From DASUPK01 sp035265665 (lineage in GTDB: Bacteria; Actinomycetota; Thermoleophilia; Solirubrobacterales; 70-9): DNA of 64,000 nt. A program made the translations under genes and the position numbers. Below are positions 1 to 7,643 of this stretch, in pieces. The notes beneath the pieces are model-generated. The model was given only the letters and a program-made list of their open reading frames with translations. It was not told where the DNA came from and made no database searches. Location of the stretch: positions 1-64,000 of the forward strand of contig DATFOK010000005.1 of NCBI GenBank assembly GCA_035265665.1, given 5' to 3'. Each line of letters begins with the position of its first letter. The first letter of the stretch is position 1.

Positions 1-1
1 T

Positions 2-145
2 GCCGTCTGGGCGGGAGTCGGCACGGCGGCGGTGGCCGTGATCGGCGTGGCGGCGCTCGGTGAGTCCGTGAATGCGCTGAAGCTGGCCAGCATCGGCTTG
101 GTGATCGGCGGCGTCGTCGGCCTCAACCTCTCCGGTGCCAACTAG
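2..145 (+). CDS. SMR family multidrug/guanidinium exporter, C-terminal end only
   Basis: The window opens inside this gene. The readable last 47 residues begin AVWAGVGTAAVAVIGVA and end GGVVGLNLSGAN. This matches the end of small multidrug resistance transporters (EmrE/SugE/QacE type), where an A-x-W-A-G-x-G-T motif opens the fourth transmembrane helix and the protein ends in a G-V-V-x-L-N-L stretch. Such proteins are four-helix inner-membrane dimers that export cationic compounds in exchange for protons. The stop lies inside the start region of the TetR gene that follows, so the two genes are probably co-transcribed. Subfamily and substrate cannot be read from this fragment. Confidence 0.8.
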   Translation, partial: AVWAGVGTAAVAVIGVAALGESVNALKLASIGLVIGGVVGLNLSGAN

Positions 146-737
146 CCTGACGGACATGGTGGAGCAGGCAACGCTGGGTCGACGCGAGCAGATCCTCGAG
201 GCCGCTCTGCGCGTCATCGGCCGCTCCGGGCGCCAGGCGGTGACCCACCGGGCCGTCGCGGCGGAGGCCGGCGTCCCGCTCGGCTCCACGACCTACTACT
301 TCGACTCCAGGGACGACCTGCTTCGGCAGGCGCTCGAGTACGTGGCCGCGAGCGAGGCCGAGCGCTACGCCGAGCGAGGTGAGGAGCTCCGCTCTGTCAA
401 GTCCGCGCGGGAGTTAGCCGACAGGCTGATCGACGATCTCGTCGCAGCGGCCAAGGACCGAGTCGCATACATCGCGGAATACGAGCTCTGGCTGGAGGCC
501 GGGCGCCGGCCCGAGCTCCGTGAGGCCGCGCAGAGCTGGTGTGATGCAGAGCAGCTCTCGGTCGCCGGCGCCATGGAGGTGCTTGGCAGCACTGATCCTC
601 GGGCCGACGCCAGCCTGGTCGTCGCCGCGATCGACGGCCTCGGCGAGCGCGTCCTGGCCCGCGAAGACGATCCGGCGGAGGCGGCGAAGGAGTTCAGGCC
701 GGAGCTGCGGCGACTGATCGAGCGGCTGGTCGGCTAG
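135..737 (+). CDS. TetR/AcrR family transcriptional regulator
   Basis: A 200-residue one-domain-plus-ligand-pocket repressor. Residues 16-60 form the TetR helix-turn-helix, with RREQILEAALRVIG for helix 1, a V-T-H-R-A-V-A motif and the recognition helix ending S-T-T-Y-Y-F. The rest is helical and resembles a TetR C-terminal ligand domain. The first possible start is a GTG at 135 that overlaps the SMR stop by 11 bp; an ATG at 156 is also possible. The overlap suggests that it represses its own operon with the upstream SMR exporter. The inducer is unknown. Confidence 0.85.
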   Translation: MPTSLTDMVEQATLGRREQILEAALRVIGRSGRQAVTHRAVAAEAGVPLGSTTYYFDSRDDLLRQALEYVAASEAERYAERGEELRSVKSARELADRLIDDLVAAAKDRVAYIAEYELWLEAGRRPELREAAQSWCDAEQLSVAGAMEVLGSTDPRADASLVVAAIDGLGERVLAREDDPAEAAKEFRPELRRLIERLVG

Positions 738-740
738 CCG

Positions 741-1604
741 TCAGCCGTCGCCTTGCTGGCGCAGGTAGCGCTCGAAGTCGCGCGCCAGGGACTCGCCCGA
801 GGGGACGTCCTCCTCGACGTCCAGGCGCTCGGCTTGCTCCGCCTCCAGCCGCTGCACGAGTTCCTCGATCTCGGGGTTGGCGGCGACGGCGCGGCTCACC
901 TGGCTCTCGTAGGACTCCGTCTCCTCCTCGAGGCCCGAAGCCTCGACGCCGACCCCGACCATCCCCTCGAGCCGGCGCAGCAGAGCCAGCGCGGCCTTGG
1001 GGTTCGGGACGGCCGCGACGTAGTGCGGCACGGCCGCCCAGAGGCTGGCGGAGGGAATGCCACGGCGGCCGCATGCATCGTGAAGGACCCCGACCACGCC
1101 CGTCGGGCCCTCGTAGTTGGAGCGGGCCAGGTCGAGCTGCTCGACCATTTCCTCGTCGGAGGCCAGGCCGGTGATCGGGACGGGCAGGGTGTGGGCGACG
1201 TCGGCGATCAGCGCGCCGAGAGTGACCACCATCTGGACACCGAGGCTCTCGGCCGTCTCGGCGATTCCATCGGCGAACGTGCGCCAGCGCAGGTTGGGCT
1301 CGGTACCGGCGAGGAAGAGCAGGTCGCGCTCGGCCCCGGGAGGACGGGCGGCGAGCAGCACGTTCCCGGGCCACTCGATCTCCCTGGTCTGCCCCTCGGT
1401 CATCCGGATCGTCGGGCGATTCGCCTGGAAGTCGAAGAACTCCTCCGGGTCGATCTGGGCGATCAGGTCGGCGTCGAGGGATTCGGCGGCCGTGGTGAGC
1501 GCGGTCGTCGCGGAGCCGGCGGCGTCGTTCCAGCCGGCGAATGCAGCCACGAGAACGGGGGATCGGAGCTCCGGTGGCTCGGCCTCCCAGGCGAGCGCGT
1601 CCAT
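741..1604 (-). CDS. PAC2 family protein (proteasome-assembly-chaperone-like)
   Basis: A 287-residue soluble protein. The N-terminal PVLVAAFAGWNDAAGSATTAL stretch and later G-A-L-I-A-D-V-x-H-T and GLASDEEMVEQL segments are typical of the PAC2 family, which is widespread in Actinobacteria and related to eukaryotic proteasome assembly chaperone 2 and archaeal PbaB. The C-terminal third is Glu-rich and probably helical. The biochemical role in bacteria is not established; in proteasome-bearing Actinobacteria a role in protein quality control is possible but is inference. It is convergent with the TetR gene (3 bp between stops) and divergent from the nuclease gene at 1665. It has no Shine-Dalgarno sequence but a TAGTCT box 6 nt before ATG. 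Confidence 0.8.
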   Translation of the reverse strand: MDALAWEAEPPELRSPVLVAAFAGWNDAAGSATTALTTAAESLDADLIAQIDPEEFFDFQANRPTIRMTEGQTREIEWPGNVLLAARPPGAERDLLFLAGTEPNLRWRTFADGIAETAESLGVQMVVTLGALIADVAHTLPVPITGLASDEEMVEQLDLARSNYEGPTGVVGVLHDACGRRGIPSASLWAAVPHYVAAVPNPKAALALLRRLEGMVGVGVEASGLEEETESYESQVSRAVAANPEIEELVQRLEAEQAERLDVEEDVPSGESLARDFERYLRQQGDG

Positions 1605-1610
1605 GGTTCG

Positions 1611-1616
1611 AGACTA
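1611..1616 (-). promoter_or_regulatory. -10 hexamer TAGTCT for the PAC2 gene (leaderless start)
   Basis: On the minus strand TAGTCT is followed by six bases (CGAACC) and the ATG at 1604. This spacing puts the transcription start at or next to the start codon, and no ribosome binding site is present. The same geometry recurs at many genes here. Confidence 0.5.
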
Positions 1617-1664
1617 GCGCCTCGGGCGACTCTAGGTGTCCGGTTCACTGGAGACACTCTTCGG

Positions 1665-2552
1665 GTGCCAGAGGCAACCGCCGCGACGACACGGATCGCC
1701 GAGCTGAGGCCCGGCCAGCGCTTCCGCGGCATCTACGCGTGCGTCCGCAAGGACCGGCTCTCGGCACGGAACGGCTCGATCTATCTCTCGCTGGAGCTGC
1801 GCGATCGCAGTGGCTCGATCCCGGCGCGGGCCTTTCGCGAGGTCGACCGTCTCGCGGGGCGGTTCGAGCGCGGCGACGCCATCCGCGTCTCTGGACGGGT
1901 GGAGCGCTTCCGCGGCGAGCTGGTGGTCGAGGTCGAGGGCATCGAGGCGATCGACGCCGCCGACCTCGACCCAGCGGAGTTTCTGCCCGCCGCCTACCGT
2001 GACGCCGAGGAGCTCGAAGGGTTTCTCGAGCATCTGATCCGCGAGGTCCACGACCCGGCGCTGCGCCAGGTGGTCGAGCGGGTGCTCTTCAGCGAGCCGG
2101 TGGCGTCCGAGTTCCGCCGCGCCCCCTGCACGCGCGCCGGTCATCACGCCTACGTGGGCGGGCTGCTCGAGCACACCGTCGCCGTGGGCACTCTCGTCCC
2201 GGAGGTCTGCCAGCTGCATCCGCGGCTCGACTCGGACCTGCTGATGGCGTCCGCCCTCCTCCACGACGTCGGCAAGTCGCGCGAGTTCACCTATGGCGCG
2301 GAGTTCGGGATCGCCGAGGAGGGGCGGCTGATCGGCCACCTCTCGCTCGGTGCGGAGATCGTCGGCTCGGCGGCGGGCGCCGTGCCGCCGGAGCGCCGCG
2401 CCGCCCTGCTGCATTGCGTGCTCTCGCATCACGGCGCGGAAGGGGGCCGGGGCGCGGGCGGACGCGGCTTCGCCGTGCCGGAGGCCCTCGCTCTCTACCG
2501 GCTGAACGCCCTCGACGCGGGCGTCAAGGGCGCCCTCGAGCAGGGCCTGTAG
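1665..2552 (+). CDS. YhaM-like OB-fold/HD-domain 3'-5' exoribonuclease
   Basis: A 295-residue protein with two domains. Residues about 10-85 look like an OB-fold nucleic-acid-binding domain (RGIYACVRKDRLSARNGS, then a strand-rich region with R-V-S-G-R-V-E-R-F). Residues about 130-290 form an HD phosphohydrolase domain, with GHHAYVGGLLEHTVAVG supplying an upstream His and L-L-H-D-V-G-K-S supplying the HD metal pair. This arrangement is that of YhaM/CBF1-type 3'-5' exoribonucleases. The GTG at 1665 was chosen because family similarity starts right after it and the sequence upstream is antisense to the PAC2 gene. RNA substrates are not known. Confidence 0.8.
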   Translation: MPEATAATTRIAELRPGQRFRGIYACVRKDRLSARNGSIYLSLELRDRSGSIPARAFREVDRLAGRFERGDAIRVSGRVERFRGELVVEVEGIEAIDAADLDPAEFLPAAYRDAEELEGFLEHLIREVHDPALRQVVERVLFSEPVASEFRRAPCTRAGHHAYVGGLLEHTVAVGTLVPEVCQLHPRLDSDLLMASALLHDVGKSREFTYGAEFGIAEEGRLIGHLSLGAEIVGSAAGAVPPERRAALLHCVLSHHGAEGGRGAGGRGFAVPEALALYRLNALDAGVKGALEQGL

Positions 2553-2576
2553 CCGCCGCAGGCGGTTCCGGTATCG

Positions 2577-3914
2577 CTAGCGCTCGAAGTCGTTGAGCTG
2601 GACCGAGACCGTGTCGTTGGAGGACGGGTAGTTGGGGAAGCTCACCTCGCGAGTGGGTCCGCCTCCTCGGGAGGTGAGATCCACGCGCACCGTCCCGGTC
2701 GGCGGCGATGCCGCGGGGATGAACAGGTCCACCGCGCTCAGGAACGGGAGGCCGAAGAACACCGGGATCGGCGCGCTCACGTTGCTCTGCCGGTCAGAAC
2801 CCTGGTCGAACGCGAACATCGCGTTGGTCCTGTGGCTGATCGGGCTGGTCGCGGCGTTGATGACGCTGGTTCCGTTGACAGTAAGCACATCGTTCTGCGA
2901 GCCCTGATCGCCCCACAGCTCCTTGTACCTGACCATGATCAGGTCGACGTGGCTGGGGCTTCGCGACAAGATCAGGTCGAAGCTCGTGCCGGGCACGTTC
3001 GTGAGCAGCCGGATCAGGTGGTCGCTTCGCCGGAACGGCTCATAGAAGAAGTGATGGAACATGCCCTGCTGCTCGAGGACGAACTCGTAGCGCTTGCCGC
3101 TCTGAACCCGGACCGGTCCCCAGGACCCGTCGCTCGCCAGGGCGGGGGTCGCGACGGGGTGCGCGATTCGCTGGCCGTTTGCATCCTTCACCCTCCAGAT
3201 CGTCAGCGTGGCCCCCGCCGGAACGCCGACGTTCTGCGGGAACAGCACCGCCCGGCCGGCGATCGTGATCTTGCCGTGCTCGGGCACGATGTCGGTCGTA
3301 TCGGGGGCCCGGCCGGTGAAGAACCGGAACATCTCGGCGAAGGACTCCGCCGAGGTCGCCGACTCGACGTGCGTCTGGTTGGGGACCGTGACGTTGACCG
3401 CCCCTCCGATCGAGCGACCCGGCGTCCCCCTGCCCGCCCAGATGGCCAGGGTCGGCACGCCGCCCGGCGGCGAGGCCGCCTGCGCACCGTCGATGTTCAC
3501 GTAATGCGCGACGTTCGCGGCGCGTACAGGAGAGCTGTTCAGGTAGGTCTGGGAGACCCTGGTGCCGAGCGAGTGGCCCAGCAGATCGATCTGGCGGCGG
3601 CCGGTGTCCTGCTTCACCTGGTTGATCAAGTCGTCGAGCCTCGCCTGGACGTCGGCCTCGGACTCGACGGAGAAGGTCGAGTCGTACTCGAAGACGCGAA
3701 CGTAGTCGTCCGGATATCCGTTTTCCGTAAAGCGCATCCTCTGCGACTCGAACTGGCCGCCCGACCCGGTCCCACCGTGCACAAAGACCATCGGGTGGAT
3801 GCTCGATTGGTCGAGTCCGGACCCTGGCTTGGCGACCGCCGCCGGAGCCGCGAAGAGCAGACCGAGCACCACGGTCGCGAGCATTGCCAGGCGAAGCGCG
3901 AACGGTCTCTTCAT
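2577..3914 (-). CDS. Secreted alpha/beta hydrolase, lipase-like
   Basis: A 445-residue exported protein. Residues 1-28 form a Sec signal peptide (KRPFALR, hydrophobic core, APAAVAKP). The mature part begins a hydrolase fold with the oxyanion-region motif P-M-V-F-V-H-G-G-T-G-S-G, and the nucleophile elbow is L-L-G-H-S-L-G. The C-terminal 200 residues are strand-rich and may form an accessory domain. This resembles actinobacterial extracellular lipases/esterases; the true substrate is unknown. The ATG at 3914 was chosen over one at 3968 because it directly precedes the signal peptide and has a GGGAGAGAG ribosome site. It is divergent from another secreted protein, so the two may be co-regulated. 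Confidence 0.75.
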   Translation of the reverse strand: MKRPFALRLAMLATVVLGLLFAAPAAVAKPGSGLDQSSIHPMVFVHGGTGSGGQFESQRMRFTENGYPDDYVRVFEYDSTFSVESEADVQARLDDLINQVKQDTGRRQIDLLGHSLGTRVSQTYLNSSPVRAANVAHYVNIDGAQAASPPGGVPTLAIWAGRGTPGRSIGGAVNVTVPNQTHVESATSAESFAEMFRFFTGRAPDTTDIVPEHGKITIAGRAVLFPQNVGVPAGATLTIWRVKDANGQRIAHPVATPALASDGSWGPVRVQSGKRYEFVLEQQGMFHHFFYEPFRRSDHLIRLLTNVPGTSFDLILSRSPSHVDLIMVRYKELWGDQGSQNDVLTVNGTSVINAATSPISHRTNAMFAFDQGSDRQSNVSAPIPVFFGLPFLSAVDLFIPAASPPTGTVRVDLTSRGGGPTREVSFPNYPSSNDTVSVQLNDFER

Positions 3915-3966
3915 CTCTCTCTCCCTGAGGTCGACGTCGGCCGATGGATGGTACAAATGACGCGCC

Positions 3967-5355
3967 ATGTATCAAAGTCAGCCTCGGAGTTGCCTTTCCG
4001 GAATTCGCAGGATGGGAGGCCTGACACTGATCGTGGCACTGGCGCTGGTGGCGTCAGATGCATCTTCGGCCGCGGCGAAGAAGGGCCCGGAAGGACCCGG
4101 TTGCGACCCAGCCCGTCCCGCCGTCGCTCACTACAGGGGTGGGGTTCCCGCTCCAGGCAAGCGTGCCTCTGCCCCGGTGCCCTGCATGACCTTCGTGGGG
4201 ACGACCAGCGAAGCGGGCTCCGTTGGCGTCACCCGCTCGGGATCGCTCTTCTATGCGCCGCTCCTCGAGAACACCTCTCCGCCACCCCAGAACACCCTGC
4301 AGGGCCCGGAGTTCGTGGTCCGCTCGCGGGACCGGGGCACCAGCTGGACCTCACTGAACACGCAATCCCCCGCCACCGGCGGCCTGGTGCCTCCGTGGAT
4401 GAGCATCGATCCCGACACCTCGCGAATCTGGTTCGTGAGGACGCTGCCGCAGCTATGTGGCGCCAGGATCGACTGGAGCGACGACGACGGAGACACCTGG
4501 CAAACGAACCCGTCCGTCCCCTGCCCCTCACAGGGAGGGGAGAAACTGCTGGAAGGACCCGCGCCCCCCGGCGGCGCGAAGCCCGTCGGCTACCCGCATG
4601 TCGTCTACTACTGCGCCAACAACATCGACATCGCCCCGAGCAATCTGTGGTGTTACAAGTCGCTCGACGGCGGGCCCACGTTCAGCTTCGTGGGCAGCTT
4701 TCCGGATCCCACCTCGCCGCCGGGCTGCGATGAGCGGCATCCCTCCCGACCAGGCGTCGTGGGCAAAGACGGCGGGCTCTACTTCCCGACCATTCTCTGT
4801 GGCGCCCTGGGCGCGGCGATCAGCCACGACGAGGGTGCCACCTGGCGGTTCCGGCCGATCCTCAGCTCGGGACTACAGGACATCTACACATCCGGCAGCA
4901 CCGTCGACAGCCACGGCAACCTCTATTTCGCGTTCCGGGGCCCCGGCTCACTCCCATACCTGACGATCTCCACCGATCGCGGCGAAAGCTGGAGAGCTCC
5001 GATCATGGTCGCCGCTCCCGGCGTGTCGGCAGTGCGGCGCGTCGCGGTCACAGCGCGCAAGCGAGGCGAGGTTGCGCTGGCGTACCTGGGCACCACCGAC
5101 GGGTCCCGCTACAACGGCTACATCACCAAAAGCCACAACGTTCTGAGCGGCAAGCCGCGCTTCTGGAGCGCGCCGGTGAACGACCCCGCCAATCCTCTAG
5201 CCAATGCCGCCGACAGCGAGACCTTCGGCGACCGCTTCTTCTACGGCACCGCCGCGATCGCACCCGATGGCACAGCCTGGGCGGGCTTTCACTGCGCGAA
5301 GACCAGCGCCTGCCCGGGCCAGCGCATCGGCGTCGTGGGACGGCTGGCACCGTAA
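3967..5355 (+). CDS. Secreted Asp-box (BNR/sialidase-like) repeat protein
   Basis: A 462-residue exported protein with an N-terminal signal sequence (about residues 16-38, LTLIVALALVASDASSAAA). At least five Asp-box motifs of the S-x-D-x-G-x-[TS]-[WF] type are visible: SRDRGTSW, SDDDGDTW, SLDGGPTF, SHDEGATW and STDRGESW. They predict a six-bladed beta-propeller of the sialidase/BNR superfamily. The arginine triad of true sialidases is not obvious, so it may be a binding or glycan-active protein of another kind. An alternative start at 4012 would shorten the signal peptide's n-region. It is divergent from the lipase-like gene with about 50 bp between chosen starts. Confidence 0.7.
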   Translation: MYQSQPRSCLSGIRRMGGLTLIVALALVASDASSAAAKKGPEGPGCDPARPAVAHYRGGVPAPGKRASAPVPCMTFVGTTSEAGSVGVTRSGSLFYAPLLENTSPPPQNTLQGPEFVVRSRDRGTSWTSLNTQSPATGGLVPPWMSIDPDTSRIWFVRTLPQLCGARIDWSDDDGDTWQTNPSVPCPSQGGEKLLEGPAPPGGAKPVGYPHVVYYCANNIDIAPSNLWCYKSLDGGPTFSFVGSFPDPTSPPGCDERHPSRPGVVGKDGGLYFPTILCGALGAAISHDEGATWRFRPILSSGLQDIYTSGSTVDSHGNLYFAFRGPGSLPYLTISTDRGESWRAPIMVAAPGVSAVRRVAVTARKRGEVALAYLGTTDGSRYNGYITKSHNVLSGKPRFWSAPVNDPANPLANAADSETFGDRFFYGTAAIAPDGTAWAGFHCAKTSACPGQRIGVVGRLAP

Positions 5356-5386
5356 GCGCACACCGCCAGGGCAGGGCTAGGCAGGA

Positions 5387-5770
5387 CTAATCACAGGGCC
5401 GGTCCGCCGGGCGAAGGGCCCGCAGGACGAGCTGCGTCGCGATCGCCAGAGCCAGCCCGGCGAAGATCAACTCGAGCGCGCGCTGGGAGATCTCGTTCGA
5501 GGTCACAACGCCGACCGCCACCCCGAGCGGGGAGAGGGCGCCGATCACCAGGCCGTCGCGGACCCGGATGTTGCCGTAGCCGACCTGTCGCCAGACCGCC
5601 ACCAGCGCCACCGGAACGATCGCCAGGAGCGAGGTCGCCTCGGCGCTCACCTGGCTCTCGTCCAAGAAGATCGCGAGGGCTGGGACGAAGAGGATGCCGC
5701 CGCCCACCCCGAGCAGCCCGCCGACCATCCCGCCGAGGAAGCCCATGATCGCCGCCGCGATCTCGCTCAT
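5387..5770 (-). CDS. Half-size TauE/SafE (TSUP) permease, second gene of pair
   Basis: A 127-residue membrane protein with about four transmembrane helices. It has the TSUP glycine signature near the N terminus (GGLLGVGGGILFVPAL). Normal TauE/SafE sulfite/sulfonate or anion exporters have about 250 residues and contain two such halves fused; this gene encodes one half only and begins with a complete signature, so it is not a random truncation. Its ATG overlaps the stop of the preceding half (5767-5770, ATGA), which implies translational coupling and probably a heteromeric carrier. The transported anion is unknown. Confidence 0.8.
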   Translation of the reverse strand: MSEIAAAIMGFLGGMVGGLLGVGGGILFVPALAIFLDESQVSAEATSLLAIVPVALVAVWRQVGYGNIRVRDGLVIGALSPLGVAVGVVTSNEISQRALELIFAGLALAIATQLVLRALRPADRPCD

Positions 5771-6144
5771 CGCACGATCAGCTCGATCGCTATTAGGACC
5801 AGGAGCACGGCGAAGAGCACCGAGATGAGGCGCTCCGGGATGCGCTGCTGGATGGCCGTCCCGGCGAAGGCACCGGCTATCGCGGGGAGGCCCACCAACG
5901 CGGCGTTGGAGGGATCGACGTTGCCGTAGAAGGCCTGCAGCGTGACCGCCACGGCCGCGATCACGACGATGGCCATCATGCTCGTGCCGGTGGCCTCACG
6001 GGCCCCGAAGCCCAGCCAGATGATCAGCAGTGGAACGATCACGCTGCCGCCGCCGACCCCGAGCAGGCCGCTGAAGAGGCCGCCCGCCGTCCCGATCGCC
6101 GCCAGCTTCAGGGTGCGAGCCGTGGCGTCGGGGCTCCGCTCCAT
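5767..6144 (-). CDS. Half-size TauE/SafE (TSUP) permease, first gene of pair
   Basis: A 125-residue membrane protein with about four helices and its own TSUP signature (GLFSGLLGVGGGSVIVPLL), followed by the A-T-G-T-S-M-M segment that resembles the A-x-x-T-S-L-L motif of its partner. It is a half-length member of the TauE/SafE family. It is transcribed first and its last codon overlaps the second half-gene by 4 bp. The ATG at 6144 was chosen because family similarity begins within 10 residues of it. A full-length TSUP gene lies elsewhere in this window (38650-39414), so both architectures coexist. Confidence 0.8.
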   Translation of the reverse strand: MERSPDATARTLKLAAIGTAGGLFSGLLGVGGGSVIVPLLIIWLGFGAREATGTSMMAIVVIAAVAVTLQAFYGNVDPSNAALVGLPAIAGAFAGTAIQQRIPERLISVLFAVLLVLIAIELIVR

Positions 6145-6153
6145 GGGCGGCGA

Positions 6154-6159
6154 TACTAG
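6154..6159 (+). promoter_or_regulatory. Possible -10 hexamer TACTAG for otsB
   Basis: TACTAG ends exactly 6 nt before the otsB ATG at 6166, and no Shine-Dalgarno sequence is visible. This fits the leaderless pattern in the window, but the last base deviates from TANNNT. Confidence 0.35.
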
Positions 6160-6165
6160 AGACCG

Positions 6166-6978
6166 ATGGCGGCGAGTCCCGACGCGGAGGCCCTGGATCA
6201 GCTGCTGGCGCCGCTCCGCCGCGACCCCGACCACTCCGCCATCCTCACCGACGTCGACGGAACGATTGCCCCGATCGTCGCCGACCCGAGTGAGGCGAGG
6301 GTGCCCGACGGAACGCGCAGGCTGCTTCGAAGCCTGGCCGAGCGTTACGCCCTGGTGGGCTGCCTCAGCGGACGCCGCGCCTTGGACGCCCGGCGGGTGG
6401 TCGGTCTCGAGGAGCTCGCCTACTCGGGCAACCACGGCTTCGAGCTGCTGCTGCCCTGCGATGCCGAGGTGCGGCCGGATCTCTCGCTCGACGGCCACGA
6501 GGCCGACGCGCCACGGTTCGTGGAGGGCCTCGACCGATCCGAGCTCGAGAGGGTGGGGATGAGGAGCGAGGACAAGGGCGCGATCGTCGCCCTGCACTGG
6601 CGCGGCGCTCCAAACGAGGCGGCGGCGGAGTCGCTCGCCCAGGAGATCGCCAGCGAGGCCGAGTGGGAGGGCCTCGTCCCCCATCGGGGGCGCAAGGTGC
6701 TCGAGATCCGGCCGAACGTCGCGATCAACAAGGGGATCGCGGTCGCGGCGCTGATCCCGGCGCGTCCCATCGACCACGCGCTCTACGCCGGGGACGACCG
6801 CACCGACGTAGACGCGTTCGCTGCGCTCCGGACCCTGCATGAGGATGGCGAGCTCGAGACCTCGGTCTGCATCGCCGCCGCCTCGGGCGAGTCACCGCCC
6901 GAGGTCTCGCAGGCGGCCGACGCGACCGTTCCGGGGCCAGAGGGCTTCTTGCGCGTGCTCGAGGCGCTGGCCGACTAG
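6166..6978 (+). CDS. otsB: Trehalose-6-phosphate phosphatase
   Basis: A 270-residue HAD-superfamily phosphatase. Motif I is T-D-V-D-G-T-I (about residues 28-34) with the nucleophile and acid/base aspartates. The CLSGRR segment holds the motif II Ser, and the late motif A-G-D-D-R-T-D-V-D-A-F supplies the Mg-binding aspartates and is characteristic of OtsB. The length matches the family. OtsB removes phosphate from trehalose 6-phosphate to give trehalose, a compatible solute. No otsA is present next to it, so the synthase must be elsewhere. It is divergent from the TSUP pair, only 21 bp away. Confidence 0.9.
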   Translation: MAASPDAEALDQLLAPLRRDPDHSAILTDVDGTIAPIVADPSEARVPDGTRRLLRSLAERYALVGCLSGRRALDARRVVGLEELAYSGNHGFELLLPCDAEVRPDLSLDGHEADAPRFVEGLDRSELERVGMRSEDKGAIVALHWRGAPNEAAAESLAQEIASEAEWEGLVPHRGRKVLEIRPNVAINKGIAVAALIPARPIDHALYAGDDRTDVDAFAALRTLHEDGELETSVCIAAASGESPPEVSQAADATVPGPEGFLRVLEALAD

Positions 6979-6990
6979 TGTCGCCGCAGC

Positions 6991-7539
6991 ATGGCGTTCT
7001 GCGACCTGCTGCGGACGACTGTTCTCCTCGCTGCCGGTGCGGCGACCGTTCTTGCGGCCGTGACGGCGATCGCAGTCGCCGGCAGTGATGACACGCTCAC
7101 GCTTTTCGTGGCGGCGGGGTGGTGGACGATCGCCTTGGTGGGCGGGCTGATCCTCGGTCGGCCGGCTCGAGCCGCCGAAGCGATGCGAGCGGTCCTCGCC
7201 GAGGCGCGGACGGCCACGGCGATGCCGGAAATCGGCAATCCGTCGAGGGCAGCGCTCGCCCGCCTCTGGCCGATCGGGGTCTTCGCTGTGATTGCCGGCG
7301 GACTCGGATTCGTCTTCCCCGGCGTGTCGGCCGTCGGCGCCGGGTTCGCCCTGGCCGCAGCCCTGATGTGGCGGGCGCGGGAGGGCGCGGTCGCGGCGAT
7401 CGAGGAGCGAGACGGCGTGCGCTTCTACGTGGAACCGGGCTCGGCGCTGCAGCCGGTCAGGCTGATCCGGACGCCCGGTCTGCGACGGGAGCGTCCGCCG
7501 CCCGGCCACCCCCCACCCCCGCCACCCGCCGCCGCCTGA
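6991..7539 (+). CDS. Hypothetical membrane protein
   Basis: A 182-residue protein that I cannot assign to a named family. Hydrophobic segments at about residues 9-30 (TVLLAAGAATVLAAVTAIAVAG), 36-52 and 95-130 predict three to four membrane helices. The C-terminal 50 residues are soluble, and the protein ends in a proline-rich tail (PPPGHPPPPPPAAA). It starts 12 bp after otsB and may be co-transcribed with it. A conserved nested inverted repeat follows its stop directly. Confidence 0.6.
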   Translation: MAFCDLLRTTVLLAAGAATVLAAVTAIAVAGSDDTLTLFVAAGWWTIALVGGLILGRPARAAEAMRAVLAEARTATAMPEIGNPSRAALARLWPIGVFAVIAGGLGFVFPGVSAVGAGFALAAALMWRAREGAVAAIEERDGVRFYVEPGSALQPVRLIRTPGLRRERPPPGHPPPPPPAAA

Positions 7540-7544
7540 ACGCG

Positions 7545-7590
7545 CGAACGTCCCGGAGGCCCCTCTACAGCGAGGACTCCGGAACGCTCG
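7545..7590. repeat. Nested inverted-repeat element, copy 1
   Basis: Outer arms CGAACGTCCCGGAG and CTCCGGAACGCTCG pair at 12 of 14 positions and enclose a C/T-rich centre (GGCCCCTCTACAG). The element starts 6 bp after the stop of the membrane protein gene. Near-identical outer arms occur at 13063-13108 and 52221-52264. It may act as a terminator or REP-like sequence. This copy is the most diverged of the three. Confidence 0.6.
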
Positions 7591-7595
7591 GGGGG

Positions 7596-7624
7596 AGGGC
7601 GCGCGGCCTTCCCGGCCGCGCCCT
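7596..7624. terminator. GC-rich hairpin between convergent genes
   Basis: A stem of about 11 bp (AGGGCGCG-CG-GCC with GGCCGCGCCCT, one 2-nt bulge, loop TTCCC) lies between the convergent membrane-protein and MFS genes, just after repeat copy 1. There is no U-tract on either side, so it would be an atypical, bidirectional terminator. Confidence 0.45.
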
Positions 7625-7643
7625 ATGGACCGACGGTCTTTCT

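Noticed and set aside
753..1664. Long open frame antisense to the PAC2 gene, in frame with the nuclease gene
   Set aside because: It arises from high GC and codon bias. The recognisable OB/HD protein starts at the GTG at 1665, and the upstream translation has no family features.
2832..4733. Long plus-strand frame opposite the lipase and continuing into the Asp-box gene in another frame
   Set aside because: The true reading frames have signal peptides and conserved motifs; this frame has none.
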